64,000 nt of DNA from VRUE01 sp035712345 (GCA_035712345.1 DASTAY010000024.1:3068-67067); one strand, 5' to 3'. Positions 16,256-25,359 are shown, numbered from the stretch's first letter. Notes: generated by a model not told the origin, from the letters alone. A program made the numbers and translations.

Positions 16256-16295
16256 AAGTGCTGGGGGCGGGCCTAAGTGCCCGCCCCCAGCACTT
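16256..16295 (+). terminator. 17-bp perfect hairpin after the pilin gene
   Basis: Arms 16256-16272 and 16279-16295 are perfect reverse complements, about 70% GC, with the 6-base loop CTAAGT, located 44 bases after the pilin stop. No long T-run follows. It probably stops transcription or protects the abundant pilin mRNA 3' end. Confidence 0.75.
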
Positions 16296-16346
16296 TCAGG
16301 CTTCGAAGCGCTAATCAGATCGCCGGTTTCGACCGATAAAACAACG

Positions 16347-18779
16347 ATGCCGGAAGCCTCGCCGAACAGACCTGCCCCGGCCCGGAGCGTGCTCGCAGCG
16401 CGGCTCGCCCTGCTCGCATTCGCCGCGTTGGCCGCCGGCGCCCTCGCAGCACCGGTTGCTCAGGCCGACCCAGCCAACTTCGCCGGCGCCTCGGCCGACG
16501 GGTCGAAGGCCTTCTTCATGACCACGGGCAAGCTGGTGCCGGGAGACACCGACAGCGGTTTCCGCGACGTCTACGAGCGCTTCTTCGACAACGAGCTGGC
16601 CGAACCCGCCTACGTCACGCGGGAGCTGTCGACCGGACCGACCGGCGGCAACGACAACTACGACGCGAGCTACGACGGCGCCTCTTCGGACGGCCGCCGG
16701 GTCTTCTTCTCCACGCAGGAGCCGCTGGTTCAAGGCGACGCCGACCAGCATTCCTCCGACGTCTACATGCGCGACACGACCAACGGCCAGACGACGCTCG
16801 TTTCGCAGGGGCCGCAGTCGTGCGTTCCCGCGTGCGCCGACGCGACCTTCCTCGGCGCGACGCCGGATGGGACGACGGTCTTCTTCGCGACGGGCGAACG
16901 GCTGAGCGCGGAAGACGAAGACAGCGCCCCCGACATATATGCGCGAGAGCTGCCGGAAGGCTCGCCGCCGTCCACGGTGCTCGTGTCCCCCGGGGGTGCG
17001 GGCCCGGTGACCTTCGACGGAGCCTCGGCCGACGGCACCAAGGTCGTATTCACCTCAACCGACCGGCTCGTCCCCGGTGAAGACGCCGACGCTGAAGCGG
17101 ATCTCTATGAGCGCGACCTGACCGGCGAAGAAACCCATCTCGTCTCGGTGCCGTCCGGCAGCTGCACGAGTGGCTGTGCGCCGACTTTCGGGGCGATCGC
17201 CGCCAACGGCAGTCGCGTCTTCTTCGAAAGCGACGAATCGCTCGGCGGCGACGCGGACGGCGGGGAGCAGGACGTCTTCGAATGGTCGGCGGGCAGCGGC
17301 GTGACGCTCGTCTCGACCGGCGGCGAAGGGGAAGCCGGCGCAGGCGCGCACTTCGCCACCTACGCCGGGTACGCGGCGGGCGGGAGCGACGTCTACTTCG
17401 ACACCGCGGAAAAGCTTTCTAACGAAGACGGGGACGCCGCGACCGACGTCTACGTGCGCTCGGGCCCGACCACGTCGCTGGTCTCGTCCGGCAACGGCGC
17501 CTTCGACGCCCACTTCGACCGCGCCACGAGCGACGGCTCGACCGTCCTGTTCGACACCGAAGAGTCGCTGAGCGGCGAAGACGAAGGCGCGAAGAGCGAC
17601 CTCTACGAGCAGTCGGGAGCGACGACCGCCCTGGTCTCGCCGGGAAGCTCCGAATTCGCCGCCGCCTATGCCGGCGCCTCGAGCGACCTCTCCCGCGTCT
17701 TCTACGTCACCTCCCAGCAGGTGGAACCGGCGGACAGCGACGCGGAGCCCGACATCTACGAGTGGGACGGGGGCGCGGCGAGCCGCGTCTCGAGCGGGCC
17801 GCTGGGCGGCAACGGCAACCACGTGCCGCACCTCTCCGGCGTCTTCGGAGAAGGCGAATTCGCCTTCTTCGCCACCGACGAACGGCTGACCGAAGGCGAC
17901 AACTTCCTCGGCGAGCAGGACGTCTACGAGCATTCCCCCGCAGGCACCCTGCTCGTCTCGGCCGCCAACTCGAGCGAACTCGAGCTCGGACCGCCTCCAC
18001 CAAGGCTGACCGGCACCTCTCCCGCCTCGCCGGGCGAATCAACAGATCCGGCGATCCTCGGGAGCGAGGAAGAACCCGACGCCTCGATCAAGGTCTACAC
18101 GACCTCCGGCTGCTCGGGCGCGCCCGCGGCGACCGGCACGAGCGCCGAGCTAGCGGCTGGAGAGATCGCCGTCGGCGTGGCCGCGGGCTCGACGACGACC
18201 TTCCACGCGACGGCCACCAACGCCAGCGGCGACGCCTCGGAATGCTCGCCGTCCAGCGTCACCTACAAGCAGGAAAGCGCTTCGGCGCCCGAACCCGAAC
18301 CGGAACCTGAACCCGAATCGGCACCGGAAGGCGGCGGCGAGAGCGGCGGCTCCGGCGGGAGCGGAGAAGGGGGGGGCGGCACCGGCGGCGGATCGGCGAG
18401 CCCCGCGCCTGCTCCGGCGCCCGGCTCGACTCCGCCGCCGACCCACGGCGGGATCGCTTACGTGCCCCCGGAGACGCGGATCACCTTCGGCCCGGCGTTC
18501 AAGACGCGCGTCCGCCGACCCGTCTTCCGCTTCACCGACGCGACGGGCCAGCCGGGCACGAGCTTCATCTGCAGGATCGACCGCCAAAAGTGGGGGGGCT
18601 GCGAATCGCCCGTGCGCCTGAAGCATCTGCGAGCCGGCCGGCACGTCTTCCGCGTCAGGGCGGTGAACGCGGTGGGCGTGTGGGAGGCGCGGCCGACGAC
18701 GCGTGCGTTCAAGCTGGTCGGACGCGGTGGCGGCCGCAGTCCCAAGCACAAGCGCCACAGCTTGCGGAGCCGGCGGTGA
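16347..18779 (+). CDS. Secreted TolB/PD40-like beta-propeller protein in pilus operon
   Basis: 810 residues from the ATG at 16347, chosen because a signal peptide follows (LAARLALLAFAALAAGALAA, cleavage near AQADPA). An earlier in-frame start would place the terminator hairpin in the coding region. Residues about 40-560 hold many repeats of the type GASADGSKAFFMTT and GASSDLSRVFYVTS, each with a D/N-x-Y-x-R/E blade ending, as in WD40-like PD40 propellers. Then come an Ig-like segment, a Pro/Glu/Gly-rich linker (about 680-730) and a C-terminal domain with two Cys (SFICRIDRQKWGGC). The tail is Arg/Lys-rich. The location between pilin genes suggests a cell-surface role linked to the pilus. It overlaps the next start by 4 bases. 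Confidence 0.72.
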   Translation: MPEASPNRPAPARSVLAARLALLAFAALAAGALAAPVAQADPANFAGASADGSKAFFMTTGKLVPGDTDSGFRDVYERFFDNELAEPAYVTRELSTGPTGGNDNYDASYDGASSDGRRVFFSTQEPLVQGDADQHSSDVYMRDTTNGQTTLVSQGPQSCVPACADATFLGATPDGTTVFFATGERLSAEDEDSAPDIYARELPEGSPPSTVLVSPGGAGPVTFDGASADGTKVVFTSTDRLVPGEDADAEADLYERDLTGEETHLVSVPSGSCTSGCAPTFGAIAANGSRVFFESDESLGGDADGGEQDVFEWSAGSGVTLVSTGGEGEAGAGAHFATYAGYAAGGSDVYFDTAEKLSNEDGDAATDVYVRSGPTTSLVSSGNGAFDAHFDRATSDGSTVLFDTEESLSGEDEGAKSDLYEQSGATTALVSPGSSEFAAAYAGASSDLSRVFYVTSQQVEPADSDAEPDIYEWDGGAASRVSSGPLGGNGNHVPHLSGVFGEGEFAFFATDERLTEGDNFLGEQDVYEHSPAGTLLVSAANSSELELGPPPPRLTGTSPASPGESTDPAILGSEEEPDASIKVYTTSGCSGAPAATGTSAELAAGEIAVGVAAGSTTTFHATATNASGDASECSPSSVTYKQESASAPEPEPEPEPESAPEGGGESGGSGGSGEGGGGTGGGSASPAPAPAPGSTPPPTHGGIAYVPPETRITFGPAFKTRVRRPVFRFTDATGQPGTSFICRIDRQKWGGCESPVRLKHLRAGRHVFRVRAVNAVGVWEARPTTRAFKLVGRGGGRSPKHKRHSLRSRR

Positions 18780-19363
18780 GCCACGTTCGACGCCGGTGCA
18801 TTGCGCTCCTCCGCGACCCCGAGGCGGGCCTGACGCTGGTCGAGCTGCTCGTCGCCGCGGCGATGGGGGTTGTGCTGATCGGCGTCGCCGGCTCGCTGCT
18901 GCTCGCGCCGCTTCGACAGCAGCCGACGCTGGAAGCGAAGTCGGCGGACATCCAGAAGGCGCGCTGGGTGCTCGAGCGGATGACGCGGGAAATCCGCAAC
19001 GGCATCTCGGTCGACGAATCGAGCGATTCCTCGGTCTCCTTCGAAGCCTACGTCCGACAGGCGGCCTGCGGCGGTTCGGAAGCGCTTGCCGCCGAAGCGC
19101 CGCCGATCAGATGCGAGCTGACCTACAGCTGCGCCGGCGAAGCGTGCACTCGGATCGAGGCCGAACCGGGCATCTTCACGGGCACGCCGACGACGATCTT
19201 CACCGGGCTCAGCAACAGCGGCAGCGTCTTCAGCTACATGCCGGAAGAATCGGCCGAACCGACCTACATCAAGGTCACGCTAGAACTGCCAAGCCCGAGC
19301 GGCTCGGGGGCGTTGACCGCCTCCGACGGGGCGAGCCTGCGCAACGCGACGCTGGAAAACTGA
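18776..19363 (+). CDS. PilW/GspJ-like minor pilin
   Basis: 195 residues from a GTG start overlapping the previous stop (GTGA). The prepilin motif is AGLTLVELLVAAAMGVVLIG with Glu at +5 after the Gly cleavage point, behind a basic 18-residue leader. The C-terminal domain has the DIQKARWVLERMTREIRNG segment typical of PilW/PilJ-type pilins and several Cys (AACGG, IRCELTYSC). It is probably processed by the PilD homologue three genes on and helps form the initiating tip complex. Confidence 0.85.
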   Translation: MSHVRRRCIALLRDPEAGLTLVELLVAAAMGVVLIGVAGSLLLAPLRQQPTLEAKSADIQKARWVLERMTREIRNGISVDESSDSSVSFEAYVRQAACGGSEALAAEAPPIRCELTYSCAGEACTRIEAEPGIFTGTPTTIFTGLSNSGSVFSYMPEESAEPTYIKVTLELPSPSGSGALTASDGASLRNATLEN

Positions 19364-19364
19364 G

Positions 19365-20792
19365 ATGGCGCGGCTCGCGAAAGACCAGTCCGGGATCACG
19401 CTCGTCGAGGTCGTCGTCGCAGCCTTCGTGCTTACGCTCGGCTCGCTCGCAGTCTTCGGCGTCCTGGCTGCGGCGACGATCAACACGCAACGGGCGCAGG
19501 GAACGCAGGTAGCCACCGATCGGGCGCAGCAGGAGATGGAGGCGCTGCGCAGCCTTTCGAAGGAAGAACTGGCGCTGACGGAATCCCCTAAACCCTCCAG
19601 CGATCCGCTCAACCCCGACTACCGTGTCAACGTCAACAACCACACCTTCGCGATCGAACGCGGCACCGTTCCGAGCGGCTACGAAAAGCTCGTCGTCGAG
19701 GGGGGCCCTCTCCATGGAGGCGGCGCGATCAGCGGCGGCAACGTAAACCCCGGCCCGGAACCGTTCACCAGCGGCGAAGTGAGCGGCGAGATCTATCGCT
19801 ACATCGTCTGGCGAAACGACCCGAACTGCTCGGAAGAAAGCTGCCCCGGCACCCAGGACTACAAGCAGATCATCGTCGCGGTCAAGCTGGACCAGAAGGA
19901 CAACGAAGCGAGCGAGCGCGGCTACGTCGAAGTCCAGTCCGACTTCATCGATCCGACCAAGACCGGACAGGACAACCCTGTCCCTGGTGCCGAAGGCGTG
20001 GCCACCGCGCAGCAGTTCTTCCTCTCCGACACTCCCTGCTCGGCGAGCGGCGAAACGGCGCGCGTGGAAATCGCCGGCGACCACGCGCTGCATAACACGC
20101 TCGGGACCTGCGCCAGCGGGCTGCAGGCCGGCTCGACCGTCGGCGCGCCCGACGCGCTGCTGCGGACCCCGCCGCCCGATCCGGCGCCGCAAGACCCCGA
20201 AGTGCCGACCGTCTACGACTACTCGGACGACTACACGCCGGCGCCGAGCGCCGAAACCGCCAAGGGGATCCAGATCCGCCGTGACGCGACGAGCACCTGC
20301 CACTACGACCCGACGGGAGCGACGTCCGAACAGGAGTGGGAGGTGCATCGCTGGGTCAGCGATCGCATGGCGAGCGAATTCGTGATGAGCAACGGCGAAG
20401 GCATCGGCAGCGCGACCCTGGACTTCTTCACGAGGGCGCTCAACGACAAACAGTACACCGGCAAACTGTGCATTTTCCTGTTCGACCGCCACGAAGAAGG
20501 GTCGCCGCCGGTCGCAACCGACAGCTGGAACGGGAAAGCCGAAATCCCATACTGGGAATACGTGTCCACGCAGGGAAACGGCTTCTGGTGGACGAACGAG
20601 TGGGAAGAGGTGCGCGACACGATGGAATTCAGCGGGCCGGTCACGATCCCCCCGGGGGATCGGCTCGGCGTGGCGCTGAGCGTCGAGCGCTCGGGGACCG
20701 GGGGGGAAAATGCCCTCGACATCCTCTACGACCACCCCGACTACCGGAGCAGGCTCGAGGTCCCGACCACCACTCCGCTCGAAGGCGGCTAG
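19365..20792 (+). CDS. PilV/GspI-like minor pilin with large C-terminal domain
   Basis: 475 residues starting 1 base after the previous stop. The prepilin motif is SGITLVEVVVAAFVLTLGSL with Glu at +5, then TDRAQQEMEALRSLSKEEL as in PilV-type proteins. Ordinary PilV is about 150-200 residues; here a further 300 residues form a secreted domain with aromatic-rich strands (NGFWWTNEWEEVRDTMEFSG) and four or more Cys. That extension could be an adhesin-like module displayed at the pilus tip. It is followed by the prepilin peptidase 3 bases later. Confidence 0.83.
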   Translation: MARLAKDQSGITLVEVVVAAFVLTLGSLAVFGVLAAATINTQRAQGTQVATDRAQQEMEALRSLSKEELALTESPKPSSDPLNPDYRVNVNNHTFAIERGTVPSGYEKLVVEGGPLHGGGAISGGNVNPGPEPFTSGEVSGEIYRYIVWRNDPNCSEESCPGTQDYKQIIVAVKLDQKDNEASERGYVEVQSDFIDPTKTGQDNPVPGAEGVATAQQFFLSDTPCSASGETARVEIAGDHALHNTLGTCASGLQAGSTVGAPDALLRTPPPDPAPQDPEVPTVYDYSDDYTPAPSAETAKGIQIRRDATSTCHYDPTGATSEQEWEVHRWVSDRMASEFVMSNGEGIGSATLDFFTRALNDKQYTGKLCIFLFDRHEEGSPPVATDSWNGKAEIPYWEYVSTQGNGFWWTNEWEEVRDTMEFSGPVTIPPGDRLGVALSVERSGTGGENALDILYDHPDYRSRLEVPTTTPLEGG

Positions 20793-20795
20793 CCC

Positions 20796-21548
20796 GTGGC
20801 GCCCGCCGCGATGCTCGCCTTCCTCGGAGGGCTGACGGTCGGCAGCTTCGTCACCGTGGTCGCGCACCGTGTGCCGCGGGGGGAGTCGATAGTGGGCCCG
20901 CGCTCGTGCTGCCCGCACTGCGGGCGGCAGATCGCCGCCTACGACAACGTGCCGGTCGCTTCCTGGCTGATGCTGCGGGGGTGGGCGCGCTGCTGCGGCG
21001 AGCCGATCTCGCCACGCTATCCGCTGACCGAGCTGACGTTGGGCGCGCTCTATGCCGCCGCGGTGCTGGTTCTCTGGGACGAGCCCTGGGAAGTCGCGTT
21101 GGGGCTGGTCTTCGTCACCGTGCTGACGGCGATCACGCTGACCGACATCGAGCGCCGAATCATCCCGAACAAGATCCTGCTCGTCGGTGCCGTCGCCGGC
21201 GCGGCGATCGCCGCCGTCGGCGACCCGGGCAGCCTGCCCGAGCGTGCGATCGCCGCCGCCGCGGCGGGCGGCGTGCTCTTCGCCGCCGCGCTGGCCTATC
21301 CGCGCGGGATGGGGCTCGGCGACGTCAAGCTCGCTGCGACGATGGGCCTGTTCCTCGGCCGCAACGTGGCGCCGGCGGTCCTCGTCGCCTTGCTGGCCGG
21401 CTCGCTCGTCGGACTGGCGATGATCGCCCGGGAAGGCGTCGCGGCGCGCAAGCGGGCGATCCCCTTCGGCCCCTTCCTCGCCCTCGGGGGCGTGGTCGGC
21501 CTGCTCTACGGGGACGAGCTGGTCAGCTGGTATCTCGGCACGTTCTAG
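20796..21548 (+). CDS. pilD: Prepilin peptidase / N-methyltransferase (A24 family)
   Basis: 250 residues from a GTG start. The N-terminal methyltransferase-like cytoplasmic domain has a zinc-type Cys set (CCPHC, then RCCGEPIS). The peptidase part has the two catalytic aspartates: TDIE at 116-119 (Asp117) and GMGLGDVK with Asp176. Six or more membrane helices are visible. It cleaves the leader of the pilins encoded beside it and methylates the new N-terminal residue. A weak hairpin follows at 21584-21613. Confidence 0.93.
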   Translation: MAPAAMLAFLGGLTVGSFVTVVAHRVPRGESIVGPRSCCPHCGRQIAAYDNVPVASWLMLRGWARCCGEPISPRYPLTELTLGALYAAAVLVLWDEPWEVALGLVFVTVLTAITLTDIERRIIPNKILLVGAVAGAAIAAVGDPGSLPERAIAAAAAGGVLFAAALAYPRGMGLGDVKLAATMGLFLGRNVAPAVLVALLAGSLVGLAMIAREGVAARKRAIPFGPFLALGGVVGLLYGDELVSWYLGTF

Positions 21549-21583
21549 ATCGAACGTCCAAGTCGTCATAGAAATGAGTAGTT

Positions 21584-21613
21584 GCAGGGCGAAAGGTTTG
21601 CGGCCTTTCTGCC
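21584..21613 (+). terminator. Imperfect hairpin after pilD
   Basis: GCAG-N4-AAAGG pairs with CCTTT-CTGC around TTTGCGG. It may terminate the minor-pilin transcript before pilM, but there is no T-run and the stem has a bulge. Confidence 0.4.
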
Positions 21614-21623
21614 GATTCAGGGA

Positions 21624-21658
21624 GGGCGGGTGCATAACGGCGCCATCTATTCCCGCCC
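21624..21658 (+). promoter_or_regulatory. Hairpin between an SD-like GGAGGG and the pilM ATG
   Basis: GGGCGGG (21624-21630) pairs perfectly with CCCGCCC (21652-21658), ending 3 bases before the ATG at 21662. The only purine-rich ribosome site (GGAGGG, 21621-21626) overlaps the left arm, 36 bases from the start. The fold would either hide it or bring it close to the ATG. Confidence 0.4.
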
Positions 21659-21661
21659 CCC

Positions 21662-22756
21662 ATGCGACTCAGCGGAATCACCAAGCAGAAGATCGACAGC
21701 GTCGTCGGGCTCGACATCGAGGCCGGCAGCCTCGCCGCGACGGAGGTGCGCCACAACGGCGGCGCGGAGCTGAAGGGGACGGCGGTCGCGCCGCTGCCGC
21801 CCGGCGCCTTCCACGAGGGGGAGGTGCTCGACGCAGACCGCCTCGCCGCGGCGCTGAAGGAGCTGTTCGCCGAGCACAAGCTCGGCAAGCACGTGAGGCT
21901 CGGCGTCGGCAACCAGCGGGTCGTCGTGCGGACCGTGCGCCTGCCGGCGATCGAGGACCCCAAGGAAATGGAGGCGGCGGTCCGCTTCCAGGCGCAGGAG
22001 CAGGTGCCGATGCCGCTCGACCAGGCGGTGCTCGAGCATCAGGTGGTCGGCGGAGTGCCGGCAGAGGAGGGGCAGGCGCCGCAGGTCGACGTGATCGTCG
22101 TCGCCGCGCGTCGCGACATGATCTCCAGCCTGGTCGAGCCGGTGCGCCGCGCCGGGCTGGAGCCGCTCGGGGTCGATCTCTCGGCTTTCGGGATGATTCG
22201 TGCGCTGGCCGGGCTCGGCGAGACGGCGGTCGCCGGAGAGGCCGAGCCGGTCGAGCGGCCCCCGTCCGCGGTCCTCTACTGCAACGTCGGCGACGTCACC
22301 AACCTTGCCGTGGCCCGCGGCCGTTCGTGCCTCTTTACCCGCATCTCCAGCGTCGGTTTCGAGGCGATTCGCGAAGGCCTCGCCGGCTCGCTCGGCCTGA
22401 CCCCCGAGCACGCGACGCAGTGGATCGACCACGTGGGGCTCGAGCGTCCGGCCGAGGAGGTCGAGGGTGACGCGGAGACGGTCGGCGCGGTGCGGCGGGC
22501 GCTCGAGGACGGCCTCGGCACGCTGCTCGACGAGCTGCGCCTCTCGCTCGACTACTACGGGGCGCAGGAGGCGGCGCTGCCGGTCGAGCGGATCGTGCTC
22601 TGCGGACCGGCGACCGCGGTGCCGGGGCTGGCGTCGCGGATGGAGGCCGGGCTCGGCCTGCCGATCTCCGCGCCCCTGCCGTCGGCGCTCGAAGGCTTCG
22701 ACGAAGAGCGGGCGGCCCGCCTGACCCTCTCCTACGGACTCGCCCTGGAGCAGTAG
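21662..22756 (+). CDS. pilM: PilM, actin-like pilus assembly ATPase
   Basis: 364 residues with the actin/FtsA-like fold: the phosphate-1 strand VVGLDIEAGSLAATEV at residue 14 and later ALPVERIVLCGPATAVPGL as the adenosine motif. It matches PilM length (about 350). PilM sits on the cytoplasmic side, binds ATP and the INLIP peptide of PilN, and links PilB to the membrane platform. PilN, PilO and a further protein follow with tiny gaps, so pilMNO is one operon. Confidence 0.92.
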   Translation: MRLSGITKQKIDSVVGLDIEAGSLAATEVRHNGGAELKGTAVAPLPPGAFHEGEVLDADRLAAALKELFAEHKLGKHVRLGVGNQRVVVRTVRLPAIEDPKEMEAAVRFQAQEQVPMPLDQAVLEHQVVGGVPAEEGQAPQVDVIVVAARRDMISSLVEPVRRAGLEPLGVDLSAFGMIRALAGLGETAVAGEAEPVERPPSAVLYCNVGDVTNLAVARGRSCLFTRISSVGFEAIREGLAGSLGLTPEHATQWIDHVGLERPAEEVEGDAETVGAVRRALEDGLGTLLDELRLSLDYYGAQEAALPVERIVLCGPATAVPGLASRMEAGLGLPISAPLPSALEGFDEERAARLTLSYGLALEQ

Positions 22757-22760
22757 CCCG

Positions 22761-23534
22761 ATGCGTCCGATCAACCTGATCCCAGCCGAGGATCGGCGCG
22801 GCGACCAGGCGCCGCTGCGCCGGGGCCCCCTGGCCTACCTGTTGCTGGGCGCCCTGGTGCTGGCGCTGGGGGGCGTCGTCTCGCTCGTCCTCGTCGGCAA
22901 CCAGGTCTCCGAACGCGAAGACGAGCTGGCGAAGCTGAAGGGCGAAGACGCGGCGATTGCCGCAAAGGCCGCGAAGCTCGCCTCCTATACCGAGTTCCAG
23001 AGCCTCAGCGAAGCGCGCGTGCAGACCGTGCAGAGCCTCGCCGACAGCCGTTTCGACTGGGAGCGGGTTCTGCGCGAACTGGCGCTGGTCCTGCCGTCTG
23101 ACGTCGCCCTGAAAGGCCTCAGCGCCAGCGCCGGCGGCGAAGGCGGGGGCGAAGAAGGAGGCGGCGGGGCCGGCGGCCTGAGCGGGTCGATCGCTGGGCC
23201 GTCGCTGGAACTCGACGGCTGCGCCCATGGCCAGGAAGGGGTCGCGGCGTTCGTGCTCGCGCTCAAGGACATCGACGGGGTGACCCGCGTCGGCCTGCAG
23301 TCCTCGACGGTGGAAGGCGGAGGCGAAGGCGGCGAATCCGCCGGCGGCGAAGACGAATGCGGCGGCGGCGGGGCGAGCTTTGCGCTTGTCGTCGCCTTCG
23401 ACGCGGCGCCGGTGCCGGCCCCCGAAGGCGAAGTTGCAGCGGCGTCCGAAAGCGCGCCCGAAGCAACGCAGTCCGCGTCCACGAGCAGCTCGGAAAGCGC
23501 CACCGAATCGGGCGGCGAAACGGAAGGGGGCTGA
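22761..23534 (+). CDS. pilN: PilN, membrane alignment protein
   Basis: 257 residues. The N-terminal MRPINLIPAED carries the conserved INLIP motif that docks in PilM. One transmembrane helix follows (LAYLLLGALVLALGGVVSLV), then a coiled coil and a ferredoxin-like domain interrupted by Gly/Glu-rich inserts near residues 125-140 and 190-205. The C-terminal tail is acidic and Ser-rich. PilN pairs with PilO outside the membrane. The Gly/Glu inserts also appear in the neighbouring PilO, a shared lineage habit. Confidence 0.9.
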   Translation: MRPINLIPAEDRRGDQAPLRRGPLAYLLLGALVLALGGVVSLVLVGNQVSEREDELAKLKGEDAAIAAKAAKLASYTEFQSLSEARVQTVQSLADSRFDWERVLRELALVLPSDVALKGLSASAGGEGGGEEGGGGAGGLSGSIAGPSLELDGCAHGQEGVAAFVLALKDIDGVTRVGLQSSTVEGGGEGGESAGGEDECGGGGASFALVVAFDAAPVPAPEGEVAAASESAPEATQSASTSSSESATESGGETEGG

Positions 23535-23535
23535 G

Positions 23536-24330
23536 ATGGCGATGCTGAAGGATTCGAAGAACCTGGCGATCGCCGTCGCGGTCGTCATCGCCGCGCTGGC
23601 ACTCCTCTTCTGGACGCAGCTGCTGAGCCCGAAGCGCGAAGAAGCGACGAAGCTGGCGAGCCAGATCGAAACGGTGGAAGCCTCGCTGGCCTCGCACCGG
23701 GCGGAAGTGGAGGAAGCCGAAGCGGCACGCCGCCGCTTCCCGGCCGAGTACGAGCGGCTGGTCGTGTTGGGCAAGGCTGTTCCGGGCGGCGACGAAACCG
23801 CATCGTTGCTCGTGCAGCTCAACGGGCTCGCGCACCGGGCGGACGTGAAGTTCAGCGACCTGGAGCTCAACTCGGAAGGCGGCGGCGGTTCCGGCGAAGA
23901 AGCCTCGGCGCCGCTCCCAAGCCCCGGCGGCCAACCGGTCTCGGCGACCGAGGTGGCGGCCTCGCTGCTGCCGCTGGGCGCCTCGATCGGGCCGGCCGGT
24001 CTCGCGGTGATGCCCTACACGCTCAGCTTCGAAGGCGACTTCTTCCAGGTCGCAGACTTCATCGAACAGCTCGACAAGATGGTCAAGACGGAGAACGAAA
24101 AGGTCCTCGTGGACGGCCGGCTGATCACCGTCGACGGCTTCTCGCTGTCCCCGGAAGGCGAAGGCGAAGGCGCCGCTTCCTCCTCCAGCTCACCGTCGCT
24201 GACGGCGAACTTCGAAGTCACCGCGTACCTGACCCCTCCGGGACAGGGCGACACCGGCGGGGCGACGCCGGCCGGGCCGGCCGAAGCGACTGCGACGCCC
24301 GCGTCCGTGACCACCGGAGGCGCGCCATGA
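23536..24330 (+). CDS. pilO: PilO, membrane alignment protein
   Basis: 264 residues from the ATG 1 base after pilN. One N-terminal helix (LAIAVAVVIAALALLFW), a coiled coil (EEATKLASQIETVEASLASH) and a PilO-type ferredoxin-like domain with YTLSFEGDFFQVADFIEQLD near residues 160-185. A Gly/Glu-rich insert interrupts the domain and a Thr/Ala/Pro tail ends it. It forms a heterodimer with PilN. The stop overlaps the next start (ATGA). Confidence 0.9.
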   Translation: MAMLKDSKNLAIAVAVVIAALALLFWTQLLSPKREEATKLASQIETVEASLASHRAEVEEAEAARRRFPAEYERLVVLGKAVPGGDETASLLVQLNGLAHRADVKFSDLELNSEGGGGSGEEASAPLPSPGGQPVSATEVAASLLPLGASIGPAGLAVMPYTLSFEGDFFQVADFIEQLDKMVKTENEKVLVDGRLITVDGFSLSPEGEGEGAASSSSSPSLTANFEVTAYLTPPGQGDTGGATPAGPAEATATPASVTTGGAP

Positions 24331-25325
24331 GGTTGGGAGGGCCGGAGCTGAAGATGCCGGATCTGAGCGGCCTGCGGTCGAAGCTGCCGAGCCTGTCTGG
24401 GAGGAGCGGCGCAGGGCCGAAGACGCCGGATTTCCTCGCTGACGTCTACTACGACCTGCGCGATCGCCGGCTGCTGCCATTGGTGGTCCTGGTCGTGGTG
24501 GCGATCGTTGCGACGCCGTTGCTGCTCGGCCAGAAGTCGGAACCCTTGGTGTCGCCAGGCGCCGAAGGGGCGATCTCGGCGCTGCAGGAAACGGGCGCCC
24601 CGACGTCGGCGCTGACGGTGGTCGAGGCGACGCCGGGCCTGCGCGAATACAAGAAGCGGCTGAAGGGCCGCACCCCGACCGACCCTTTCCGCTCTCTCGG
24701 CGGCGGGTCGGAAAGCCATGGCGGGGGCGCTTCCACGGCATCCGGGTCGACGTCCTCCGCGACCTCCGCTTCGACCACGACCTCCACTTCGACGACCACC
24801 GAAACGTCGAGCTCGAACTCACCCGCACATAGCCAGGCGTCGCCCTCTCCAGTGCCGCCGTCCTCAACGGAAGGCTCGGGCGGGGGCGGCGAAAGCGTTC
24901 ATTCCGGCGGCGCGAAGCCTGGCGGTGGAAGCGGTGGCGGCGGGGGCAAGTCGCACGCCGTCCTCTACACCTTTGTCGTCGACCTGCAGATCGTCCACAC
25001 CACCGGCAGCGAGACCAAAGGGGACAAGAAGACGAGCGAGCCCGAAGCCCGCAAGGAAGTCCTGCCGACCACCGTCCTGCCCGGCGAGAAGAAGCAGGTC
25101 GTGACCTACATGGGGCTTAGCCCGAAGACCCGCAAGCCGCTGTTCCTCGTCTCCACCGACGTTACCGGCGTGTTCGGCGAAGGCAAGTGCGTAGCCGGTA
25201 CCGACAAGTGCCAGCTGATCGAACTCGAACCGGGGTTCCCGGAGACGTTCGAATACGGCGAAGATGGCGAGCGCTACAAGCTCAAGGTCACCGACGTCGA
25301 GTTCGTCGTCACCGGCCACGTCTGA
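24327..25325 (+). CDS. Single-pass protein in the pilP position of the pilus operon
   Basis: 332 residues with the start overlapping the pilO stop by 4 bases. An N-terminal cytoplasmic segment (about 45 residues), one transmembrane helix (LLPLVVLVVVAIVATPLLL), a long Ser/Thr/Gly-rich linker (about 125-210) and a compact beta-rich C-terminal domain (VLYTFVVDLQIVHTTG, then KKQVVTYMGLSPKTRKPLFL). PilP in Gram-negatives links PilNO to the secretin; no secretin exists here, so this may be a functional counterpart or a monoderm-specific part. No firm homology is claimed. Confidence 0.7.
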   Translation: MRLGGPELKMPDLSGLRSKLPSLSGRSGAGPKTPDFLADVYYDLRDRRLLPLVVLVVVAIVATPLLLGQKSEPLVSPGAEGAISALQETGAPTSALTVVEATPGLREYKKRLKGRTPTDPFRSLGGGSESHGGGASTASGSTSSATSASTTTSTSTTTETSSSNSPAHSQASPSPVPPSSTEGSGGGGESVHSGGAKPGGGSGGGGGKSHAVLYTFVVDLQIVHTTGSETKGDKKTSEPEARKEVLPTTVLPGEKKQVVTYMGLSPKTRKPLFLVSTDVTGVFGEGKCVAGTDKCQLIELEPGFPETFEYGEDGERYKLKVTDVEFVVTGHV

Positions 25326-25359
25326 CGCGGTGGCGACCCTGCTTGAAAGGAACTTGTAG

